This document shows positions 1-10,802 of a DNA stretch of 64,000 bases, in pieces (positions within the stretch are counted from its first letter, which is position 1; the number at the start of each line of letters is the position of its first letter). Below the pieces are notes generated by a model. The model worked only from the letters and a program-made list of their open reading frames with translations, did no database searches and had not been told where the DNA came from. The translations under genes and the position numbers were made by a program. The DNA lies in contig OZ020269.1 of assembly GCA_963971225.1 (NCBI GenBank), positions 40,879,264-40,943,263 on the forward strand. The letters run 5' to 3'. This stretch comes from Melieria omissa. Taxonomy: Eukaryota > Arthropoda > Insecta > Diptera > Ulidiidae.

Positions 1-1023
1 TCCTCTCATTTTTAAGCATTTCGATATACTACAACAAATTTTTCACCAAAATAACAATTTGAACCTCTAGAATCTAAAAACCGATATTGCTGAGCAACCA
101 GCATTGCAGAGCCCACTTTGTATGATTTTTAAAGTGTATTCATAATTTTCGATACAGTCCTTAGCGAAAATTGAAAAAATAATTGTGAAAATGCCTCAAA
201 TTGCACAGAAAAACAGTTGGCTGACAATGCTGTTCGCCTAATGTAAACAAAACCAAAAACAAATTTTGACAACCTACCGAGTTCTGACGAGAAAAAATAA
301 AATTCTGTCCGCCCGTAACACTACCTTGTTTATTGTGTCATAGGTCGTACGGTAGTACAAATGACGAATTAGTATTAAAATACTACTATATATAGTAGTA
401 CTACTATATAAAGTAGTACGTTCGGCAGCACTGATCGCGAGCACATCAGCAGCGGCACAGTAACGAGCAGCGCTAACGCATAAATAACGGCACCGACAAC
501 AATGAACAACGCTAAGAGGAACGGCAAATCGTAGAAGGAAATTGTGTACGCAGATCAAACAAAAACAACAACGCAAGTGAACGGTAAAGTCGCGACACGC
601 ACTCAACAACTGGCAGAGCAGGTCAAAGCAGAGCAAAGGCTAACGGGACATTCGTAGTTTATATGTACATTTTGAAGTTGTTTCGTAAAGTTAATTTTTT
701 TTATTTTTAATTTAATAATAATTGATTGGCGTGTTTATTTTTGCGTGTTTAAAAAAAAACTAAAAATATGCCTTCCTTTAGTGTGACACTTAAGTACTTA
801 AAAATTATACCTCTGGCAACATTTAAACTACTAGCAACCCTTTTATTATGTCAAAGTTTTCCCGAAAAAATGTTCAAAATTAATCTGAACTAACGCGTTT
901 TTTTTAAGTTATTTGTGCTAAGTTAATTTTGATGGCTTCCAATGGATGAGTAAGTACATCACGCATATGCTTTGAAATGCAAATGTTCTCATAATAAATA
1001 CATAACCTGCATATTGCGACATT
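1..1023. other. AT-rich DNA without a recognisable gene
   Basis: No supported coding region. Two structures stand out: a P-type element terminus around 317-343 (separate entry) and a run of short palindromic TAGTACTA/TATATA motifs at about 375-418, next to a TATATAA-like string. Positions 420-620 are richer in CAACAA and GCAGC motifs than the surroundings. One strand stays open across 274-636, but its translation is rich in cysteine and leucine and matches no family I know, so I do not call it a gene. Confidence 0.5.
317..343. repeat. Possible terminus of a P-type element
   Basis: About 21 of 26 bases match the right terminus of the P-type element that ends at 50489. The shared core is CCTTGTTTATTG followed by a TCAT-like end. 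If real, the body of the element lies to the left and its other end is outside the window. No target duplication can be tested. A chance match cannot be excluded. Confidence 0.35.
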
Positions 1024-1027
1024 TTAA

Positions 1028-1530
1028 CCCTTCGTTGCTTGATTTAATTTCCGTGAAGAAAAAACTTTTTTGCTATATAATTCTTGTTGCTTGTTAAGTT
1101 CTGATGGTAAAAATGAAATTTTGTGGAATTTCTGTATTTATGAAAGAAGTTTTGCGGCCATTTTCCGTATCCTGATGAGAGCGCTACCACCGAAATGAAA
1201 ATCGGCATTATCAATATTTTAGTGTTCACAACTACGGGGAGTCGAACAGAGGTCAGACGTCACTGTATACTCGTAATTTAACGCACTAAACAGCTGAGCG
1301 ACGGCGATCGCCATCAATAACCAAAATTATTTCACCAAATCGAAACACTTGTTGCTTTTTCGATTATTTTGCGCATACTTTCAATGTTAATCGCAAAATT
1401 CCGTTAGTAATCGATTGGTTTAACATAAAAGATGCAACTGAAGAAGAACGACTGTAAAATGCTGAATAGAATAGTTTCCAAATCGATGAAAAGTTAACAT
1501 TGCATATATGCAATGCCATGCATCGAAGGG
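1028..1530. mobile_element. Non-autonomous TTAA-flanked (piggyBac-type) MITE, 503 bp
   Basis: The element is bounded by TTAA at 1024-1027 and 1531-1534. Its imperfect terminal inverted repeats read CCCTTCGTTGCTTG on the left and CCCTTCGATGCATG on the right (reverse complement). TTAA duplication and termini starting CCC are hallmarks of the piggyBac superfamily. There is no transposase inside. It contains a tRNA-like stretch on the minus strand (1212-1315). Confidence 0.7.
1212..1315 (-). other. tRNA-like sequence (SINE head or degenerate tRNA)
   Basis: On the minus strand there is an A-box-like CGCTCAGCTGTTTAGTGCG and, about 40 bases on, a B-box-like TGTTCGACTCC, the layout of an internal pol III promoter. 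The potential acceptor stem does not pair well, so a working tRNA gene is unlikely. It may be the head of a SINE captured by the surrounding MITE. It is not the same family as the SINEs at 13975 and 17899. Confidence 0.35.
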
Positions 1531-1663
1531 TTAATATATCCCTCATCAATTAATTTAAGGGGAAAACAGTTTTTTTTTCATAGAAAATTATCTCCTCTAG
1601 AAATTTATTAAAAATAATGAAAGGTGAAATAATGAAAGTATATATATAGATATATTGTATAAA

Positions 1664-2515
1664 AAAACTAGCTGGGCCCCGCAACTTCGCACGCAAGCTC
1701 TCTTCTTTCACCCGATACATATTTTGAACGCATTGTTGACCCCGTCAGATTTTGATTTAAATAAAAACATATGTCTATTATCTTTGATGTCAAGTGGTTC
1801 TAAAAACTGTGAAGTCAAAAGGCCCTTTAAATCATGAGTTTTCACATTTACTCTAAACAAATTTTTAACCCTTAGTTTACCACGGTAGATTTCGATTTTC
1901 AAAAATATGAAAAGTACATTTTAATTATTTCCCGATTGAAGTGCTTTTTGTCTAAGTTTGAAGTGAAAAGGACCAATAAATCGTGTTTCTCCATACAAAC
2001 TGTTAACCCATTGTTGACCTGTTAGATTTTGATTTCAAAAAAGTGAAAAGCACGTGTCAAATTATTTCTCACTTAGAGTACTTTTACAAAGTTGACCCCG
2101 GCCGATTTTAATATTCGGAAAAAATTAAAAACACGTATCGAGTTATTTTACATTTGAAGTACTTTCACCAAGTTTGAAGTCAAAAGGCTCAAACAAAATT
2201 GTTTCTCCATACATACTTTTAACCCGTCGTTGATCCAGTTAGATGTCGATTTTGAGAATAATGAGAAACGCGTGTATAATTTTTTTTATTTCAAGTATTT
2301 TTACAATTTTTTAAGTCAATAGGCCTATCGATTCATGTTTTTTCGAGTCTACCCTTAAACAAATCTTAACCCATTGTTGGTCCAGTCAATTTTTGATTTT
2401 CGAAAAATTATAAAATACGTGTCGAATTATTTTTGGTTTAGAGTATTTTCAGGAAGTTCGAAATCAATATGTCTCTTAAATCAGATTTCTTAATACAACA
2501 CCTTAACACATGTTT
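1664..2515 (-). repeat. Helitron-like terminus plus a degenerate tandem array of about 140 bp
   Basis: At 1668 the sequence ACTAGCTGGGCCCCGC, then CGCACGCAAG, is a diverged copy of the ends at 13116 and 52904. From about 1700 to 2510 a unit of about 130-150 bp repeats roughly five times. Each copy has a 'taacccNttgttgacc' segment, 'gatttNgattt', 'acacgtgtNgaattattt', 'gtacttttacaaagtt', 'gaagtcaaaagg' and 'tgtttctccatacaa'. Single units recur near 7905 and 48080-48240. Central tandem repeats inside a Helitron-like element recall DINE-1/Helentron elements; that classification is an inference. Confidence 0.5.
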
Positions 2516-2778
2516 TGCCCCTTTACACAACGAATTTCAAAAAATCCCCTCTTAGCGGAGGTTCATTTTTCAAGATGTACAGTCAAGAAATTAGCACGCT
2601 TACGAAAAATCTAAATTTTCATGTTTAAGTCGATGTAAAACGTACTAAAATAATTTTTAAACGCTTTTTGTTTTCTTGTTTGCTTAGCTTATTTGTACTA
2701 CAGTATTTCTAATGGTATTTGTGAGTTTATGTGCCGTGGTTGAGCACGATAACGGGACTTTGATAGCAGCAGTATTAA

Positions 2779-4295
2779 CACTAGGATGTGCAACTGGGCT
2801 TTTCCAGGCCCATTTTGACTTTGAGTAGTCGCCAAATTTTTTTCATAGCTCTGATCGCCGAAAAATTTCATGCCAACTACCGCTAATGTTTTCTAAACGA
2901 AACGAAACCCACAAAAGTTTATTTGCATCGATTTTGTACAACAAACATGGCCACTTTATGTATGTAGGCGCTAAGTGGAGCAACTGGGCCTGGCGAGGCC
3001 CATTCGTAAATATATGACAAATGTACCTAAAATGTACGTAAGCCGTTAAACAAATTCAAATTCAATTATTCAAACACGAGTCACCATGTTTGGTAACTTT
3101 ATTACAATGTATGTGTGCAGTGGCGCACGCAAGGGGGGTTACAAAACCCTTAATTATATCAGTTTGTTTCAAAAAATGCGTAAGAAATTTTCGCGATCGC
3201 GTAGTCGAGTTTGTATTTATACTGTGTTTCCTTGTGCTCTCCGCTTTTCTTGGTTTGAACTACTTAAAATGTCAGGAATGAGCGATGAAGTGTGGGATGG
3301 TCCTAAATAGGCGCCGTCGGTTTTGTAGGCTGCCAACAGACCGGCAGCAATTACTGAGGACAGACTCGCCGGGTTTTTTGCAAGTGAAACTTCGAGAATG
3401 AGGAAGACGATCCTTATAGTAATAGCGATGACGACGATGAAGATTATATACCACCTGATGAAACAGCGTCAGATATGCTCAGTAGCTACTCTTGCAAGCC
3501 TGGCACAAACCGTTGGCCATTTGCCATATTTTATAATATAATGGATATTGCTGGCGTGACATCATTTATAGTTCACGATTCATTGAAACGATCACTCAAA
3601 ACCGATAAACGCCGTGAATACCTAAGGCTTTTAATGTCCCAGTTGGTCTTTCCTAACATGGCACATAGGGAAATGAAAAGTTACCTCAGTCGCTGACGTA
3701 ATATCAGTGCAGCTTTGGCTTAATTTAATGTTTTTGTAAGTAATTATACAAAATAAATTATTTTGCATTGTGAATTATGTCTTCATTATAAGAGACACAC
3801 TGTCATTACACAGCACCAAGCACATCCGCACGACCAGCAAAGAAAGAACGAAAGGTCTGTGCATGGTGTGATCTTCAACATGACGAAAAACGGTGCAAAA
3901 CATTCTTGTCGTGTAAAACATGCAAAAAACGCATGTGCCTTAAACACGGCTCTGTAAATAAAATATTTTTGTGCCATGGCTGTGCTGCAGAACAAACTGT
4001 CCCTTTTTCTGCTTTATTTGAATTTAATCAATAAATTGATTAATTAAATGTTGTGCCATATACAAATAGAAGTTTTACTTTTTAGGGCACCTCAACCCCC
4101 CACTCTCGTAAGAAATCCCCCTAATAATTACATCGACCCATAGCTATACTATCATAGAGTAAGTGTGTCCAATATCAGCCGTCTAAACCACACCCAACTG
4201 GGCGAAAGTCGTAGGAACAGCTGATCATCGCTTATGGGTCTCGCGACGCCCAGTTTCTCCACTTAGCGCCTACAAAGTAGTCGCTCATCCTAGTG
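2779..4295 (+). mobile_element. piggyBac-family element, internally deleted, 1.5 kb
   Basis: Perfect inverted termini (CACTAGGATG at 2779-2788, CATCCTAGTG at 4286-4295) are flanked by TTAA at 2775-2778 and 4296-4299. A second, subterminal inverted repeat of 26 bases with one mismatch lies at about 2966-2991 (GTAGGCGCTAAGTGGAG, then AACTGGGC) and 4249-4273. Subterminal repeats are typical of autonomous piggyBac elements. Inside are only the two ends of a transposase gene. Confidence 0.88.
3271..4035 (+). pseudogene. piggyBac transposase remnant (acidic N-terminus joined to C-terminal part)
   Basis: This is what remains of a piggyBac (DDE_Tnp_1_7) transposase. Around 3390-3475 is an acidic stretch (EEDDPYSNSDDDDEDY) like the N-terminus of these proteins. 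It runs directly into the C-terminal part at 3475-3696, with the family signature NRWPFAIFYNIMDIAG. In another frame, at about 3850-4000, comes the cysteine-rich zinc-binding tail with CAWC, CKTFLSCKTCKKRMC and a closing CHGC. The catalytic Asp region is missing, so no active enzyme can be made. Frame changes and stops separate the pieces. The surrounding inverted repeats and TTAA sites confirm the source. Confidence 0.75.
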
Positions 4296-4689
4296 TTAAG
4301 TTAAACATGTGTTGAAAATCTGGAATAGTGAAGTGTGCATTCGAATTGTGAAATTATTATGGGAAAGTCGTGCATTTTTGGGAATAAAATAAAAAGGAAA
4401 ACGATTTATTGAAAAACACTCGCATTGGGGAAGGTAATTATTGTTTTAAGTAATTTGGAACGGTGTATTGAACAAATTTATTTATTTTTTAATAAAAAAA
4501 ACGGAACAATTCACGTTAAACATATCTCCTTATTTGTTCTGAAATTAAAATATAATTGAATTCAAAAAATAAAATTGGAAGAGTTTGTTTTAAACATGCT
4601 AATTGCTGCAGTTCAAATTTCATGTTTGTAGCTTCAGCGGTTTGGGCTGAGCGATGATTAATCATTCAATCAATCAGTCAGTCAGTTAG

Positions 4690-6560
4690 GGCAAACAATC
4701 TATGTATATAAAAATGGAGGCGGTACCACGCACGCTTGTCCAATGCTCACAACTTTCTTCTAGTCGAATTGTGCTACTAAGGGCCAATTTTTCAGTGCGA
4801 GTTTAATTCAGTTTCTAGTTTAAACTCAGTTTAAACACAAACTCCAATTTGTCAGTCAAACTTGACTGAAGTTTAAACTCAGTTTAAACGCCCAACCCTG
4901 CACGGTTAAACTAAGTGTAAACTGTCAACAGCTTCTGGCAGTTAATTTATTTTTTGCTTTGGTCAGCTCAAGGCTGTCATGATCGAAATTTTTGTTTGCA
5001 CTTTTTTGAGATTTTTATACTTCGTGCGCAATGTTTTCGCGCACCGGAACTTATCAACAAATTTTGAATTGAAATCGTCCTCAATTTCTTTCCATTTGGT
5101 TTGTTTTCCTCAGCACTCACGCGGTTTGTCTTCTTGCACTCGAGCACTTGTTTATTTGTTTTCACAAGTGCAAGAAAACATTCGATTTCAAGAGACAAGC
5201 TCCGTTTGCTTATTTTGAATTTTTTGATGAAATAAATTATTTGACCGAAAACTTATTTACGAATGACAATGGAAACAAAGGAAAATGTATATCTAGATAA
5301 AAATATTCCCAGCATTGCCACACTCTAATGACAAATATTTGCTCCAGTTAAACCAGCACTAAAAAACTGCTTTCTCGTTTAAACTCGCACTGAAAAATTG
5401 GCCCTAAGTGGAAAGTTCGTACCAAGTTTCACTGATGTGTGTGTACTGCATAACTGTTGGATCATAAAAATTGTGCCACGCCGATCAAATCGCATCAGTA
5501 GAATGACACATCTATGAAACGACGGTACACCAAATTTCAATGCTGTGCGGCTTACAACTCCGAAGCTATTCTATTTAAAAGATTTGAGTTGTATGGACGA
5601 TGCAACACCCTCTTGTTCAATACCAACCCCATTCCCTCTATCGAAAGATATGATTAAATGGTAGGTTCATACCAAGTTTCATTGATGTACGACTTACAGT
5701 TCTGCTGCATAAAAATTTGCCACGCCCCTTGTTCAACGCCTATCAAATTTTAACAGTAGAATGACACTTCTATGGGACGATGGCATATTCAATTTCAATA
5801 CTGTGCGGCTTACGATTTCGAAACTATTCCATATAAAAGATTTAAGTTGTATTTGCCCTCATTCCCTCTGTGGAAAGATATGACTAAATAGTAAATTCGT
5901 ACTAAGTTTCATTGATGTTCGAGTAACAGTTACAAAATTATGCGGATAGCTTGGGTCAAACAAATGTCCCGCGCCCCTTGTCCAACGCCCATAAGATTTT
6001 AACAGTAGAATAACACATCTATGAGGCGAGTACACTAAATTTTGATGCTGTGCGACTTACAATGCCGCAGCTATTTCATACAAAAGAAATTAATCTTGAG
6101 GGCGGTGCCACGCCCCCTTGTTAAATACCCGCCCCATTCCCTCTGCCAAAACATATGATTAAATGGTAGGTTCATACCAAGTTTCATTGATTTACGACTA
6201 CTTACAGTTCTGCTGCATTAAAAATGTGCCACGCCCCTTGTTCAACGCCCATAAAATTTTAACAGTCGAATGACACGCTGCCACACCCCCTTGTTCAATA
6301 CCCACCCCATTCCCTCGGTCGAAGGACGTGATAAAATAGTAAGTTTGTACCAAATTTAGTTGATGTGTGACTTTTGGTTCCAAAGTTATTGTCTAAAAAT
6401 GTATTCTGGTGGTGCCACGCCCCGTTTTTCCGACTTTCCTTTTTTCCTAAACCTTCACGTAACAATTTCGAACAAACCCGCCGGAGGAAGTATCCAATTG
6501 GTCCAGTCGTTTTCAAGTTTAAAGCAGCCGAACGAACCACGATTAATTTTTATATCTAAA
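4690..6560 (-). repeat. CCACGCCC-rich tandem repeat (Helitron-like family)
   Basis: A unit of about 230-270 bp repeats roughly five times. Each copy carries 'accaagtttcattgatgt', a 'gccacgcccc' string, 'ttgttcaacgccca', 'ttttaacagtagaatgacac' and 'tcaataccc'. The same units form the reverse-oriented block at 12251-13116 and the block at 52904-53935. A PIF-type MITE (4781-5404) interrupts the array. No protein is encoded. Confidence 0.6.
4781..5404. mobile_element. PIF/Harbinger-type MITE, 624 bp
   Basis: Perfect terminal inverted repeats of at least 26 bp begin GGGCCAATTTTTCAGTGCGA. The flanking target duplication is TAA (4778-4780 and 5405-5407), matching the three-base TWA preference of PIF/Harbinger. 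Inside, GTTTAAACTCAGTTTAAAC-like palindromes cluster near the left end. No transposase is present. Confidence 0.8.
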
Positions 6561-6569
6561 AAATATATA

Positions 6570-6910
6570 TATCGCACACGCACAACAAAAGTGACACAAC
6601 TTAAAACTTTTGATTTTTCAGGAAACGCAAAAAACTGTTGAGCTAAAAAACATTTTTTTAAATAACGTATAGACCGTTCAGTAGAAAATCCTTGCAGATT
6701 ATGCTTTATGACAAGTTGCAAGAATTTTTTTTTATTTTACACTAGAAAATCCAAAATTTTGAATTGTGACTGTTTTGATGATATTTTAATTCAATCATTA
6801 CCGAATATATTTCAAGTTATCCCAGTTTTTCTGAATTTTATAATTATAAATGACCGTTAAAAAGTTAAAAGAAAAATTTTGTAAATTCATAATTAATTTT
6901 AATAATCTAT
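6570..6910 (-). repeat. Dispersed repeat, copy 1 of 3
   Basis: This stretch resembles, in reverse orientation at its start, the blocks at 13130-13440 and 63170-63530. Shared motifs are 'gtgacacaacttaaaa', 'cagtagaaaatcc', a T-run followed by 'attttac', and 'agaaaatc'. The class is unknown and no coding capacity was seen. Confidence 0.4.
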
Positions 6911-7899
6911 ACTTCTATATACTATTATATAAAAGCAAGTGTGACGTTTTTTGAGCCACAATCAGGCAAAAACCACTAAACCGATTTAGATAAAATAAGC
7001 ACCAAACATTTTGCTATCTGTGGGAATGGTACATAGGCTATATGACAATGACCACGCCCCCTTCTTACGCCCACTATGGTAACAAAACTCATCTATGGTA
7101 TGCTTTTGTAAGGCAATATGGGTATCAAACGATTCAGCGTACCATTGCGGCAAAATTAGGCTATAACCAAAAAGTATGAAACATAAAGAGTTTGCATCTC
7201 ATACAAGCAAAAATTTGAATGCGGGTGCTGATATCGCCACCCGTCTTCTTGATGCGGGGGGTAGACAACAAGAGGAAATACTTGAAATGACAGCACAATG
7301 CTCTGAGCGCAAATCATATAAACACGAATGCCGCGTCTGTGCTCACTCGTTCATTCTCGCTCAATTCTCCGAAGAGGAGGAAGACGATGTGCGGTTGTTC
7401 TTGTTGTTGCGCTGGCGAAAAGCTGAAATTGTAAAACGATTTATATTTTCTGGCTGGCTTTTGTTCTTCTTCTATAAGCCTGCACGGCGTCGCATATTGC
7501 TTCTGAACTCACTGCCGACTGTAGTGTGCGCAAGATCATAGAAAAGAAAATAAAATATGGCTGGCATGGCGACCTATATGATCGCTACAGGCAATTAAAA
7601 AATAAATAATAAGTAATCAATAAAAATGGAATTGGAAAGAAAAGAAAACGTTTTTATTACCCGTAATAATTTTCCGTCTCGATCTTTGGAACTTTTTTTA
7701 CGGCCCACATATAATGCTTGTTTAAAAGAACTAAAATAAGAAAATCTAATATTGTAAATTTATGATCACATCATTCGCCATGGAATCATTCAGGTGTAGA
7801 ACCTTTAAACTATTTTTAAACGTAGGCATGCCGTAATACAATTTTCTTATGACAAAATACTTGTCTTATTATTTCTTTATTTAGTGCTTTAGTAGTTCT
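6911..7899. other. Repeat-derived intergenic DNA, no supported gene
   Basis: Positions 6940-7165 carry 'accactaaaccgatttaga' and 'ccacgccccc' strings and the phrase 'caatatgggtatcaaacgattcagcgt', which recurs near 11990-12015. A 121-codon open frame starts at 7176. It begins inside repeat-derived sequence and shows no domain, so it is left uncalled. The rest is AT-rich with nothing recognised. Confidence 0.45.
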
Positions 7900-8531
7900 T
7901 TCACCCTATTGAAAATCAATAGACCTATTAAATTATGTTTTTCCATACAATCTTCTAACCCTCCGTTAGATTTCGATAAAAAAAACATTAAAACACGCAT
8001 CTTATTATTTCTAATTTCAAGTGTTTCACGAATTTTGAAATCACTATGCCTATCAGTTCATTGTTTTCGTAGTTTTCCCATATTCTCAAAATTGTAATCA
8101 AGCATGTGAAAATATAAACAAATAATTTTACTTCGAACTCGCCACGTAAAAATATTTGCAAACATTTTAAATTGGGACCAACCACCAAATTTTTAAATTA
8201 ATCAACGCATTGGCCAGTAAAAAGACATACACCACAAAAATTCGATTGATGGTGACATTGCAGCAATTTTTTCAGCAAAAACAATCACAACACAAAAAAG
8301 CATACACACAATAAACGACAACACCAAAAACATTAGCGAATCCCGAATCATCTTCGTTGAAACGACGATGACGATGCTTTGGTTCGTTGTTTACTCTTCG
8401 CTTGCGCTTCGACGACCAAGATCGCAAACTGTTGAGCGCGAGCAAATTTCCCGCAACCTATGCCTCCGCTCATCTCTTCCCGCCCGCATCAAGAAACACG
8501 CTTGACAAATTTTTGAAGATGCGTATTCTTT
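7900..8531 (+). repeat. Dispersed repeat, copy A (inverted partner at 47.7 kb)
   Basis: About 450-550 bp match the reverse complement of 47700-48245. Shared landmarks are 'tttttccatacaa', 'ccgttagatttcgat', 'ttcgaactcgccacgtaaaaatatttgcaaacattttaaattggga', a 'ttcgattgatgg' segment and 'catcttcgttgaaacgacgatgacgatg'. The right end is cut by the LTR retrotransposon that starts at 8536. Family class is unknown. Confidence 0.6.
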
Positions 8532-8535
8532 ATAT

Positions 8536-8979
8536 TGTTACGAAATTCCTCAGTTCCTTATCGACGGTTCGTTTTGATTGTATTTGAAAATAAAACAACT
8601 TCAGTTATCCAGCGCACGTAGTCAAAACCAACAATCGCTTTATTTACAAATTTGCACTTGTTCTACTTTACACTACTACTATTGCATGTTTCCCCATTGC
8701 TTGCTCAACACAGACTCGACCCCTTGCGCTGCCACTGCTGCTTTTATACCAATTTTCTTATCGCGCCGAAGTTTCTTGCAACTTCTAATTGGAAAGCGCT
8801 CGACCATTCTCGCACAGCCCATTTATTCGAGAACCATCCTTGCCATATCGGACTATACCAAGCGAATTTATAACAGTTTTGCTGTACTTCACAGTGCGTG
8901 CCTAAAAGTATGCTTGGAAAACATTCGTGCGGAGAAAAGCATTCCTGTACAGTGCGGCACAGAATTTCTCATCGTATCA
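8536..8979 (-). repeat. 3' LTR of the gypsy element
   Basis: 444 bp, TG...CA. Read on the minus strand it carries TATAAAAG, a plausible TATA box, and an AATAAAG-like poly(A) signal. ATAT precedes it at 8532-8535. It is the same length as the partner LTR at 11327-11770, and by eye the same sequence. Confidence 0.93.
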
Positions 8980-8990
8980 CTGTCCATCGC

Positions 8991-10778
8991 TTAGACTTGT
9001 TCGTCCCGAACAAGTACCGAGGCTCCGCCGGAGTAAGACGCCAGGCGCTCCAAATGGACTACTTTCAGCCTGGCGTTTCCGCTGCAGCAGCGTTGAACCC
9101 TGTACACCACGTCATTAATCCTGGTCACGACCTTGTACGGTCCTTCCCATGACGTTTGAAGCTTTGGAGACAAACCTTTCCTCCGCTGCGGGTTGCAAAG
9201 CATTACCAGATTGCCTTCTTGGAACCCCTCTGGGTTAGCCCGTAGACCATAGCTCGCTGTCAACCTGCTTTCAACTAGTTGAGTGCGGCTCCGCGATCTT
9301 CTCCTCGGCCCTTTCGCAGCCGAACACCGATTACAGCCTCTGATCCACTCAGCGACAGACTCCTGGCATCCTACCCAATAGAACCGCCTTCTTATCTTGG
9401 CGACAGTTTTTGCGATGCCTAGGTGCCCTCCACTGGAGTCGTTATGGTTTTCCTCGATGACATCGTCGATTCGGGCTCTCGGGACCACTATTTGGGATTT
9501 TCTGGTCCTGCCATCCCCGCTCTCCCACTCGCGGTATAGGCAGCCATCCTGCAGACGTAGACTTTGCCACTGTGCCCAGTAAGCCTTCGCGATCGGGCTC
9601 TCACCAGCCATCTCCTGCCAGGCCGGCCGTAATCTCTGCGCTTTGCCTTTGATGATCTTCGCGAGATCCGTATCCTTGCGCTGATCCTTCTGTAGCCTTT
9701 CCGCAAGCCAATCTTCCTCTTGCAGAACTCTTACCGACCGAACATCCACAATTTGTCCCTCGTTTTCGGCCTGCGAATTATGCCTGCGTTCGGTCTCGCA
9801 CGAATGGTGTGACAGAGCGTCATCCCTTCTTGGCAACGTCTTTTGTCCGGAACGCTTTTCTCGCAGATGGCAGTCTCGTGATATGTGGCCTTGCTTGCCA
9901 CATCGCCAGCAACTGACTCGAGATGATACTACCCGCAGCCCCGCTGGTGCCTCCGAGCTCACTGTCTGGCTTTGCGTGACACGTTCAGATTGGACCCCAT
10001 GCATCTCCGCAGATGAATGTCGAAAACTTCCCCTCCAGGCCGCCTCGTACGCCAATGCGCTTGTCACCGTCTCACGGAATGTCGGCTTGCCCATCATCAA
10101 TGCACTGCGTCGTGTCTCCGGGTCATGAAGACCTTCAATAAACGCCTCAATCTTCATCCTCTCGAGATAATCAGCGCCGAATTTCGGGTAGCACAACTGT
10201 ACGAGCCGTTCAATGTCTGCTGCATACGTCTGCAGCGCCTCGTCTGCTCTTTGCCAGCGGTTCTTCAGCTCGCAATAATACAGCATTTTGTTGTGCTCGT
10301 CACTGTATCTGGCTGCCAGCGCCCTTATGACGGTCTCGTAATCACCTCTCAAACCTTCCGGAACTGTTTTTATTACCTCAGCTGCCGGACCTCTTAGAGC
10401 CAGTATCAGTCTCCGACCTTTCCTAACATCGGTCCACTGACTCTCCAAAGCAGCCATATCGAATTGCAGTTTGAATGTGTCGAACGACGTAGTACCATCA
10501 TAAGTAGGCACTGCTATGGCAAAACTTTCCTCAACCGACTGCACTCTTGCTCGCAGCTGTACCTCTTTAAGCCGCTCATCGATTTTCCTGTTTACCGAAT
10601 CCTCCAGACTGTCAACTCGTTTGTCCCACTTGTCCATTCGCGTCTCAAGATGCTCAACTTTCCCGTTCAGTCTATCGGAAATTTCCTCCACCTTCTGCTC
10701 TATGCGCGCAGAATTTGTCGCCATTTCTCGGTTGCACGCTTCCATTTGCTCCGATATTTCACGGGTCGCCGTTTCCAT
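8991..10778 (-). CDS. Gag fused to integrase zinc finger and GPY/F domain (pol-deleted gypsy)
   Basis: A 595-codon open frame. Residues 1-90 are heptad-rich coiled coil. About 95-260 is the retrotransposon Gag capsid region (LQFDMAALESQWTDVRKGRR, then EALQTYAADIERL). Near residue 290 is a CCHC zinc knuckle, CWRCGKQGHISRDC. After a linker resembling the RNase H-integrase spacer comes the integrase HHCC zinc-binding domain (GGHLGIAKTVAKIRRRFYW, then CNRCSAAKGP) and the C-terminal GPY/F motif SWEGPYKVVTRINDVVYRVQ. Everything from protease through RNase H and the catalytic core of integrase is missing, yet the join is in frame. An in-frame TAA at 10803-10805 separates it from the SAP-containing N-terminus (10803-11264), so the product may start at 10778 or need read-through. 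It may act as a Gag-only partner packaged by full-length relatives (inference). Confidence 0.88.
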   Translation of the reverse strand: METATREISEQMEACNREMATNSARIEQKVEEISDRLNGKVEHLETRMDKWDKRVDSLEDSVNRKIDERLKEVQLRARVQSVEESFAIAVPTYDGTTSFDTFKLQFDMAALESQWTDVRKGRRLILALRGPAAEVIKTVPEGLRGDYETVIRALAARYSDEHNKMLYYCELKNRWQRADEALQTYAADIERLVQLCYPKFGADYLERMKIEAFIEGLHDPETRRSALMMGKPTFRETVTSALAYEAAWRGSFRHSSAEMHGVQSERVTQSQTVSSEAPAGLRVVSSRVSCWRCGKQGHISRDCHLREKRSGQKTLPRRDDALSHHSCETERRHNSQAENEGQIVDVRSVRVLQEEDWLAERLQKDQRKDTDLAKIIKGKAQRLRPAWQEMAGESPIAKAYWAQWQSLRLQDGCLYREWESGDGRTRKSQIVVPRARIDDVIEENHNDSSGGHLGIAKTVAKIRRRFYWVGCQESVAEWIRGCNRCSAAKGPRRRSRSRTQLVESRLTASYGLRANPEGFQEGNLVMLCNPQRRKGLSPKLQTSWEGPYKVVTRINDVVYRVQRCCSGNARLKVVHLERLASYSGGASVLVRDEQV

Positions 10779-10802
10779 CCTTGCTATTTCTTGATTCGTC
10801 GT

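Noticed and set aside
274..636. A 120-codon open frame on the minus strand
   Set aside because: Cysteine/leucine-rich translation of CAACAA/GCAGC-rich DNA; no domain, and no splice or promoter context I could support.
7176..7541. A 121-codon open frame on the plus strand
   Set aside because: It starts inside repeat-derived sequence and has no family motif. It is left as unexplained.
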